Shown: positions 11,697 to 18,976 of the stretch, piece by piece | How the letters are laid out: each line of letters begins with the position of its first letter | How positions within the stretch are numbered: position 1 is the first letter of the stretch | Assembly (NCBI GenBank): GCA_000697335.1 | Contig: JNEM01013722.1 | Location: forward strand, 1-18,976 | Source of the DNA: Conidiobolus incongruus B7586 | Lineage: Eukaryota; Entomophthoromycota; Entomophthoromycetes; Entomophthorales; Conidiobolaceae | DNA length: 18,976 bases | Direction of reading: 5' to 3' | Notes under the pieces: generated by a model | The model's input: only the letters and a program-made list of their open reading frames with translations | Told to the model about the DNA's origin: nothing | Database searches by the model: none | Made by a program: the position numbers and the translations under genes

Positions 11697-11757
11697 TATT
11701 AATGTTAATTTTTTAAATGACAAGAATTAAGGTGTGGAAGTAAAGTGATAGAAAATC

Positions 11758-11765
11758 TATAAAAG
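11758..11765 (+). promoter_or_regulatory. TATA box TATAAAAG of the plus-strand BVMO
   Basis: A canonical TATAAAAG followed by a less AT-rich stretch, 71 bp before the ATG. The matching position in the minus-strand paralogue also has a TATA box (61 bp before its ATG), which supports both. Confidence 0.55.
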
Positions 11766-11828
11766 GTAGCTTCGAAGAAGGAATCAGCCAATTTTTTAAA
11801 TAATAATTAAACCTAACAATTATTGAAA

Positions 11829-13659
11829 ATGAATTATGCAACCATTTATACAGATGGATCTCAACCTAGAGTTGGAATAATAGGAGCTGGGTAATGCATG
11901 TTCCATATCTATCAAACTATTAATTAATCGTAAAATTAGAATATCTGGGATCATTATGGCAGTATATTTAAAAACCAAACTAAACCTTGATAATTTTATC
12001 ATGTTCGAAGGTGAAAGCGAAATTGGTGGTACATGGTTAATGAATACATATCCCGGGGTAGCATGTGATACCCATTGCCATCTTTACTCCTTATATCAAA
12101 ATTTAAATCCAGGTACATTCGTAATATAGATTAATAAAGTTTTATATCAATACTATGAATAATTTAGATTGGAGTAAAAATTTTTCAGGACAGGAAGAAA
12201 TTCATAATTATTGGTTAAATATTGTTGAAAAATATGAAATTAGAAAACATGTTGAATTTAGTTCTTGGGTTACTAAAGCTAGATTTGACTCTGATGCGAA
12301 TAAGTGGGTTTTAGAAGTCAAGAATAGCCAAAGTGGTGAAACGAATCAATTTAAGGTTGATATATTGTAAGTTGGAGTATTTGTAAAATATTTCATTTTT
12401 GATTTAAAATTTATGAATAACATAGAATTGGAGGCGTTGGATACTTGCGTATTCCCAATATTCCTAAAGAATTAACTAGTTTTCAAGGGCCTATGATGCA
12501 TTCTGCTAGATGGGATCATTCAATTGATCTTACTAATAAAAAAGTTGGAATTGTTGGTTCTGGTGCAAGGTTGTATTATCAAATTATAAAATTCATCACT
12601 TTTAACAATTTGTAAATTAGTGCTGTCCAAATTGTTCCCAGTATAGTAGATAAAGTATCCGAATTACACACATTTCAAAGAAATCCACCTTATGTAATTC
12701 CTAGACTCAGGGGAGATTATTCAATATTATTTAAAATTTGCCTAAGATATATTCCTAAACTCATAACTATATTTTATTGGTCTATATTTTTTATGGTAAA
12801 TTGAAAATTTTACTTAATTTTTTCAAGTTAACTAATATTACTAAGAATGAATTCTTATTATTTCCAGGATTTTATAGAGATTCTTTCATTTCAAAAGTCA
12901 TGACTTGGTTTAATACGAAATTTATTGAATATTCTATTAATGATCCTAAAAAGCGAGAGTTGATGACTCCTAAATATCCATTTGGCTGTAAGCGTGCAAC
13001 CCCTTCAGATACTTATTACCAAGCAATTGATAATAATAAAGTAACCATTCATGACGGTAATATTGATAAAGTAGAAGGGAACACTATCTATCTTAAGAAT
13101 GGTACATCTCAAACTGTCGATGTTTTAATATTAGCGACTGGATTCGAAACCAATTCCCCATACAAAGAAATCGATATTCAAAACTTGAAGGGGGATCACA
13201 TTGATGCAGGTCTGGAAAAATCCAATACTATTCCATCAATGAATTACGGTATCACATACACTGGGATGCCAAATTTTTTCATGTTATATGGTCCAACTAC
13301 AAATCTTGGACATAGTTCTATTGTCTTTATGGTTGAATGTCAGGCAAATTATATCAGTAAACTTATTGGAAAGATGATGAAATATGGTGTGGGTGTCGTG
13401 GATTTGAAACCAGAAGTTGGTGAAGCATATTGGAAATGGGTACAAAATAAAATGAAGCTGACTACCTGGAGTACTAACTGCAATAGTTGGTATAAGAATA
13501 AAAATGGAGAGGTAGATAATATAATATTTTCAATTGATATATATAAATTCAATGATATATATTTAGGTTATTACTAACTGGCCCCGTCTACCTTTTGAAT
13601 ATTATTTATATACTTTAAATCCCAAATTATCCGATTATAACGCAACTAAAAAGATATAA
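11829..13659 (+). CDS. Type I Baeyer-Villiger monooxygenase (FAD/NADPH), seven exons, intact
   Basis: Exons by hand: 11829-11890, 11940-12112, 12168-12366, 12426-12569, 12621-12795, 12846-13511, 13567-13659. All introns are GT..AG, 49-59 bp. Joined they give 503 residues without a stop, normal length for this family. Motifs: FAD Rossmann GAGISG (19-24); fingerprint GGTWLMNTYPGVACD (50-64), with the active-site Asp at 64; second fingerprint FQGPMMHSARWD (164-175), fitting FxGxxxHxxxW(P/D); NADPH Rossmann GSGASA (189-194); FQRNPPYVIPR; GCKR with the likely active-site Arg at 301; LATG (347-350); and YGPTTNLGH near the C-terminus. Family members insert one O atom next to a ketone, making an ester or lactone; the substrate here is unknown. 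After Asp64 it has THCHLYSLYQ where the paralogue has IPVHLYTYSF. No signal peptide or membrane segment is evident. Exon 6 is about two-thirds identical to the paralogue. The start is supported by aligned starts and the upstream TATA box. Confidence 0.92.
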
Positions 13660-13664
13660 ATAAA
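13659..13664 (+). terminator. Putative AATAAA signal of the plus-strand BVMO
   Basis: AATAAA overlaps the last base of the TAA stop. It is very close to the coding end, so a later AT-rich element may serve instead. Confidence 0.25.
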
Positions 13665-14310
13665 CCAATTTTTTATCTTCAATTTTAATTATAAAATATT
13701 GAAATTTGAAGAATAATACGTAGTTATAAAATTATTTTATTTTTGATTTTTAAATTTTTTGAATTTTTATTCAATTTTATCCAAATATCATTATAATATT
13801 TTGTTAACACAACTTTATTTAAATTCTCTGTCAGAAAATATCTAAATTTGACTTAATATGTATGAAAATGAAATCCGAGTATATACAATTATATATAAAT
13901 ACAGTTATAACTTAACAAAGGTATATTTTAAACTTATTTTATTCAGAATTGAACATCACATTACATTTATATTACTCAAACCTCAAAATTACTGAACTTA
14001 AGGTGTACAGTATTGACATTAATTTGAATGATATATGCCTTCATTTTAAAGAAATTGAGATATTGAATAAAAATATAATATCAGAAAATGAACTGATTAA
14101 GTTTATTAAATTGATAGTATAGCTAATAATATTGTAATAATTATTTTTTAGTTATTAGTTATTGCTCTTGGGGTTGTTCATAAAGTTATGCAGCTCCAGT
14201 GGCAACAATATTTATTGAAATGATGATATATTATTAAAATTATCATAAGATTATTTATATCTAATTGATATTCATTATTAATCTAATAAATAAATTATAG
14301 AATGCGATTT
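13665..14310. other. Spacer between the two convergent BVMO genes
   Basis: AT-rich DNA holding both 3' ends. No gene is supported. A short richer island at about 14158-14207, with words such as GCTCTTGGGGTTG and GCAGCTCCAGTGGCAAC, stands out from its flanks. It has no clear reading and could be a coding fragment or an RNA element. Confidence 0.4.
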
Positions 14311-14320
14311 TTTATTTATT
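14311..14320 (-). terminator. Overlapping AATAAA signals of the minus-strand BVMO
   Basis: Two overlapping AATAAA hexamers on the minus strand, 15-19 bp after the TAA stop at 14335-14337. Confidence 0.35.
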
Positions 14321-14334
14321 ACTTTGAATTTAAT

Positions 14335-16186
14335 TTATTCATTATCTGAAATAGATTTTAATTGTTTAATAAACCTAGGGATACAATTATATTCCGTTAA
14401 GTTAGGATTACAAGTTTTAAAATAATAATCAATACAAGAACTTGGCCAATTTGCAATAACCTAAATATAATTCATTAAATTATAAATTATTGAATTACTT
14501 TAATCGATTACCTCTCCATTCGAATTCTGATACCAACTACTACAAGTAGCATGCCAAACCATGGGTTTAAGTTTCTTTTGAACCCATTTCCAATACTTTT
14601 CAGCTACCTGAGGCTTTAAGTTAATAGTTCCAATATCATACTTCATCATTTTTTCAATAATTTTGGTTATGTAATTAGCTTGACACTCTAACATGAATAT
14701 AATGGAATTGTGACCTAGGTTAGTTGTTGGGCCATACATCATAAAGAAGTTGGGGACTTCTGAGTAGGTGATACCGAGATTGATTAATGGAAAATGTCCT
14801 ATTTTGTCTAGATTGCAATCAATATGATCGCCTTTTAAGTTCGTAATATCCAAGTCTTTATATGGAGAGTTGGTTTTATAACCAGTTGCTAGGATTAATA
14901 TATCAACAGTTTGCGATGTTCCATCCTTCAAATATAGTGTTTTTCCTTTGATTTTGGTTATGTTACCATCATGGAGGGTCACTTTCTTAGAGTTGATGGC
15001 TTGATAGTAGATATCAGAAGGTGTGGCTCGCTTGCATCCAAAATGATATTTGGGCTTCATAAATTCGCGCTTTTTTGGATCTTTGATGGCATAATTAATA
15101 TATTTGTCATTGGCCCACGATATTATTTGAGAGAACCATGAATCTGTGTAAAATCCATTCAATAAAATCTCGTACTAAAATTGAAAATTAAGAACATTTA
15201 TATATACTAGCATCATAATAAAACTACCATCACGAATAAACCCCAATAAATACTAGTTTGATAAATTGGGAAATAACTCAATATAGATTTAAAAATCGAT
15301 GAAAATGTAAAATTAAATCTAGGTATTACATAGGGAGGATTCCTTTGAAATGAATGTATTTCGGAGACTTGATCTAAAATTGTTGGTAAGATTTGTACTG
15401 CACTAAATTAGAAATTGGGGATTAAATCATTTGATACTGGAGGTTTTATGATATTCAATACCTTGCTCCCGATCCTATTATGCCTACTTTTTTATTTGTG
15501 AGATCTATTGATTTGTCCCATTTTGCTGAATGGATCCAATGCCCTTCAAAAGTAGTAAACTCTTTAGGAATATTAGGTATACGAAGATATCCAACGCTTC
15601 CAATTCTAAAAATTGACCATTACTTATATAAAAATAACATGTTTGCTTATCAAGTTACAATATATCCACCTCCATGTGGCCTTTTTCATCATTTAGTCTG
15701 TTTTGATAATTCAATTTCCATTTATTAATCCCTTGATCAAATCTAGCTTTATTCACCCAGGTATTAAGCAAAATATTTTTTCTAATATCGTATCGATCTG
15801 CAGTTTGTGATATATATTGTTGAATTTCTGGCTGTTCCGCAAAGCTTTTCGACCAATCTAAATTATATATTAATATATTTTCAAAGATCAAGAGAAATAT
15901 TTTGAATTACTTGGATTTTGATTGAAAGAATATGTATAAAGATGAACTGGTATATCACAAGCAGCTCCGGGATAAATATTCATCTGCCAAGTCCCACCTA
16001 CGTCATCTTCACCATCAAATACAACAAAATCGTGAATATTCAGTTTTTGTTTAAGATATATACTTATATTTATTCCTGATAAACTAAGTATCATAAATAT
16101 TTAATCTTTCATAATATTGTCGAATATTACCCAGCTCCGATTATTCCAATTTTGGGATGGCTTCCATCTGAATATCTTTGCACCAT
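14335..16186 (-). CDS. Type I Baeyer-Villiger monooxygenase (FAD/NADPH), seven exons, intact paralogue
   Basis: Exons in coding order: 16186-16131, 16083-15911, 15857-15659, 15605-15462, 15402-15228, 15174-14512, 14460-14335. All six introns are GT..AG, 47-59 bp. The joined frame is open for 511 residues. Exons 2 to 5 have the same lengths as in the plus-strand paralogue (173, 199, 144, 175 bp). Motifs: GAGLSG (17-22, FAD); GGTWQMNIYPGAACD (48-62), with the active-site Asp at 62; FEGHWIHSAKWD (162-173), the BVMO fingerprint; GSGASA (187-192, NADPH); FQRNPPYVIPR; GCKR with the likely active-site Arg at 298; LATG (344-347); and YGPTTNLGH. After Asp62 it reads IPVHLYTYSF, the more usual family form. 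The C-terminal exon adds 41 residues, 11 more than the paralogue. The start has A at -3 and a TATA box 61 bp upstream. Function: NADPH- and O2-dependent oxygenation of a ketone; substrate unknown. Confidence 0.94.
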
Positions 16187-16239
16187 TGTGTTTTTATTAA
16201 AATATGCTATTATCTATTTAAATTGAAGGGAATAATCTG

Positions 16240-16247
16240 TATTTATA
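16240..16247 (-). promoter_or_regulatory. TATA box TATAAATA of the minus-strand BVMO
   Basis: TATAAATA on the minus strand inside the less AT-rich context CCAC...CAG, 61 bp before the ATG at 16186. Its position matches the TATA box of the plus-strand paralogue. Confidence 0.55.
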
Positions 16248-16329
16248 GTGGTTTTTAGTCTATTGCATAATTCACATAATTAGCATAATCAATCACATTC
16301 TCCTCATATTTGATAATTTGTAGAAAATT

Positions 16330-16401
16330 AAAATTAGTGTAATAAATAAAATTAGTGTAATAAATAAAATTAATGTAATAAATAAAATTAGTGTAATAAA
16401 T
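16330..16401. repeat. Tandem repeat, four 18-bp units, in the promoter of the minus-strand BVMO
   Basis: The unit AAAATTAGTGTAATAAAT occurs four times head to tail with exact 18-bp period. Only unit three differs, by one base (AATG for AGTG). Near-identity suggests recent expansion. It begins 144 bp before the ATG and about 83 bp upstream of the TATA box, and is absent upstream of the plus-strand paralogue. Confidence 0.95.
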
Positions 16402-16541
16402 AATTATTGGAACTGCCAATTTGGTTAGTTGAAAACTTTAGTGATTCGCCGATAAGCATTCTATCGAATCATATTGGAAATTGTAATATATTCATTGGAC
16501 ACAATTATTAATCAAAAATATATTTAAGTTTAATTAATAAT

Positions 16542-16553
16542 TCATCCAATCAA
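16542..16553 (-). promoter_or_regulatory. Inverted CCAAT element TTGATTGGATGA, shared with the paralogue
   Basis: On the minus strand this reads TTGATTGGATGA, identical over 12 bases to 11685-11696 upstream of the plus-strand BVMO. It contains CCAATCA in reverse and lies about 367 bp before the ATG, farther than in the paralogue; the tandem repeat lies between. The role is inferred from the HAP/NF-Y consensus. Confidence 0.35.
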
Positions 16554-17030
16554 AAAGTTGTGTAAGTTACTTTGATAGTCTTTTTTGGGAAACTATGTAG
16601 TAATTTTTGTGTAATGTCAACAAAACAAATTTGCAGACTAAAAAATTCAATACTTTATGACAGTTTGATTTGTGATATTTTCTGGGAATTAGGTGCATCA
16701 AAAGATAATGCAGGTTTTGAGACTGGAGAGTACTCTGTTTGATCGATGATATTGGTCCTTGATTCTCTCTTAAAAAATTATTATTTAATATTTATTCAAT
16801 AAGTTTCAAATTAAGTAAGTCTCTTTTAATAACCCCTATAATTCAAAATTCTTGATACATTTAGGAATATAACTAAATAATGGGCTAACTCAAATCTGTC
16901 CCACTTTTTCCAATTTTCAATTTGACTGATTTTGGTTTTTGAAAAAATTGGTCACCCAGCTAAAAAAATCAAAAAAATTAGTTATAAAAAAATAGCTTAC
17001 CAATTTTTTTCAATTCATAAAATCCACTAG
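16554..17030. other. Intergenic stretch of moderate composition with an imperfect hairpin
   Basis: No gene recognised. CCAATTTTCAA (16909-16919) and TTGAAAAAATTGG (16938-16950) can form an imperfect stem, and CCAATTTTTTTCAATT recurs at about 17001-17016. This cluster lies just before the composition drops, so it could be the end of a degraded element. Confidence 0.35.
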
Positions 17031-18976
17031 TTTTCTCCTATAAACTATGAAAATAAAGCTAAAAGTATATCATTGCATTTTACAATAGTGTGACTTTATT
17101 TTATATCAATTAAATAACTTTTATTTTATGTTAAATATCACACAAATTTACTAATAAAAATACCATTTTTAAGCTTTATCTTGTTTTTTTCTTTTATGTC
17201 ATCTATTATTAATACTAGTAACAATAATAAAAGCTCCCTTAAACTACATTTAATAAAAGCTATACTTAGTTGGTTAAGAAAAGAAAAAAACTATGAATCC
17301 TAGTGTTTTAACAAATTAAATATTTTTTTTCAAATATATAACTTTATCTCTTTTTTAAAAGGAGTAAATTATTTAAAATTAAAAAAAATTTGATGAAATA
17401 TTTAATTATGTAAAAACTATTATTCATAAATCTAAAGCTGTTAAATAAGTTTTAATAAGTAAATAATATGATAAAAATAGTCCTTTGTTTATAATAGTTA
17501 ATATTATTAAAATATAAGATGATTTAATTTTTAAAGCCTTTAATATAACTTTTATAGCTTTTTTATTATATAACTAATCTTATTATGAGAAATTAAATAT
17601 TTTATATGATATAAAATAAAGTAATAATAGCTCTTATCTTTAAATATCTTCTTTGAATGAAAATTTTAAAAATATAAGAAATAATAAAAAAAATACTCAA
17701 CTTTCTTTTTTTCTTAAAAATATAAAAAAATATATAAAAGTGAAATATAATATTAAAATAATTGATTATGCTATAATAACTATAAAAAAAATGTTAGTTA
17801 TAATTATTAGAATAATAATAATATTTAATAAAAAACTCTTATAATTAATATAAAAGAATTTTAAAAAGAATAATTAATTTATATAATTTTTATTATTTAT
17901 TAAAAAACTAGTTCTTTAAATTCTTATATATATTTCTATATAATTTAATTAACTATAAATTATATAATTAATATATACTTTTATAGTTAAATTAATTATA
18001 TAAATAATATTAAATTATCTAATAAATATGGTTCTTTTTTTCTCAATTCTTATTATCTTTTAACTTTATATTATTTCTTAAGATTAATATTATATTTTAT
18101 TAATATTATGATATATTAACCTTATTTAATATAAATCCTAATATATTAATAACTCATTTTAGTTTAAAACTTAATTTAATTTTGTTTACTATTTTATATT
18201 ATATTATTATATTTTATATTACATTAATTTTATATTAAATTTTCCTTGATATTATATTGATATTCAATTACTATATTATTATAGTAATAATAATAAGACT
18301 ATTTAAAATCAATTAGAAAATTAATAATTATTTATATTAAATCTATTTATTATTATTTTAAATCTTATTTTATAAATTATTTTATTTGAATATAATATTA
18401 TATATAATAATATTATTAAAAAAATATCCTTATATTGTTTTAATATTGATAATAGCTTAAGTATTGAGTAAATTTAAGACTTTATCTTTTCAAAGTTCAT
18501 TATCTTTTCAAAAACCTATATTAAATAACTTTTGATTAAAAAAATATAATTTAAAAAACTTAAATTTAACAAACTAATTATTTTACTATAATTAATATAT
18601 TAAACCACCTTTTTAATATCTTTATAAATAAATTAACTATTTATAATAATTTAATCTTTATAAGCTTGAAAACTATTTTAAAAATATAAAAAATTATTTT
18701 AATTTAATCTTTAATAAACATTTAAAGAATATCTTTAAATTAACTAATTTTTTAGAAAAATTTATTTATATTTGGTAATTAACTAATTAAATGCTTAATC
18801 TTAGTAAATTTTTAATAGGATAACTTATTATAAAAATACAAACTTTTAAACAATTAGAAAAAGCTTTTAAAAAAAGATATTACTTAAAAAATTAAATTTA
18901 ATTAATAAAAGAAAAGCTTTTTTAACTTAAGTAAAAAATATTTATAAAAAAATTAATTAAGAAATTTAATATAATA
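17031..18976. other. Extremely AT-rich terminal region, no gene seen
   Basis: Nearly pure A and T to the right edge, in a texture like 4800-6280. The longest open frame (17653-17844) is a low-complexity K/N/I string with no family resemblance. The likeliest reading is old, mutated repeat DNA, but the family cannot be named. Confidence 0.4.

Noticed and set aside
11820-12002. Minus-strand open frame of 60 codons
   Set aside because: It is antisense to exons 1 and 2 of the plus-strand BVMO.
13349-13552. Minus-strand open frame of 67 codons
   Set aside because: It is antisense to exon 6 of the plus-strand BVMO and has no features of its own.
15480-15728. Plus-strand open frame of 82 codons
   Set aside because: It is antisense to exons 3 and 4 of the minus-strand BVMO, whose spliced frame is clearly the real one.
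17263-17300. tRNA-like pair of words, TACTTAGTTGG and CTATGAATCC, resembling A and B boxes
   Set aside because: The boxes are 17 bases too close, there is no anticodon arm, and the T stem and acceptor do not pair. A tRNA-derived SINE is possible but unsupported.
17653-17844. Plus-strand open frame of 63 codons
   Set aside because: A low-complexity K/N/I string in the most AT-rich part of the window, with no recognisable domain.
18840-18920. KQLEKAFKKRYYLKN string recalling the RNase H-side linker of Ty3-type elements
   Set aside because: The match is short, low in complexity and dominated by Lys codons expected in A-rich DNA. No other part of such an element is identifiable, so I name no family.

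Overview
The window looks like nuclear DNA of a very AT-rich fungus. The evidence is AT-dominated intergenic DNA, an SLC25 mitochondrial carrier, and multi-exon genes whose short introns (47-59 bp, GT..AG, mostly GTA...TTAG) are typical of fungi. Two O2-dependent flavoprotein monooxygenases argue against the anaerobic gut fungi, another very AT-rich group. An early-diverging AT-rich lineage such as Entomophthoromycotina would fit, but that is inference and no marker gene here fixes the species.

Layout: a degraded repeat copy (about 1-365) lies left of an intronless mitochondrial carrier gene (1421-2542, +). A long AT-rich stretch follows, holding a second, inverted copy of the same repeat (about 4960-5300), a mariner-type transposase relic (about 6290-6560) and a TA microsatellite. 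Next comes a Baeyer-Villiger monooxygenase (BVMO) family: a decayed pseudogene (about 6952-8740, -), an intact seven-exon gene (11829-13659, +) and a second intact seven-exon gene (14335-16186, -). The two intact genes point at each other, with 675 bp between their stop codons. The right end (about 17030-18976) is extremely AT-rich with no recognisable gene.

The two intact BVMO genes were assembled by hand across all six introns. Both give open reading frames (503 and 511 aa), and exons 2 to 5 have identical lengths in both. Both encode the two type I BVMO fingerprints, both Rossmann motifs, the active-site Asp and Arg, and the ATG motif. The pseudogene keeps the same exon order and remnants of the introns, so the family grew by DNA-level duplication and one copy died. 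Both intact genes have a TATA box 60-70 bp before the ATG and an inverted CCAAT element in a shared 12-bp word. The minus-strand gene also carries a perfect-period 4 x 18 bp tandem repeat in its promoter. The substrates of the BVMOs and of the carrier cannot be read from the sequence, and nothing shows that the carrier works with the oxygenases.
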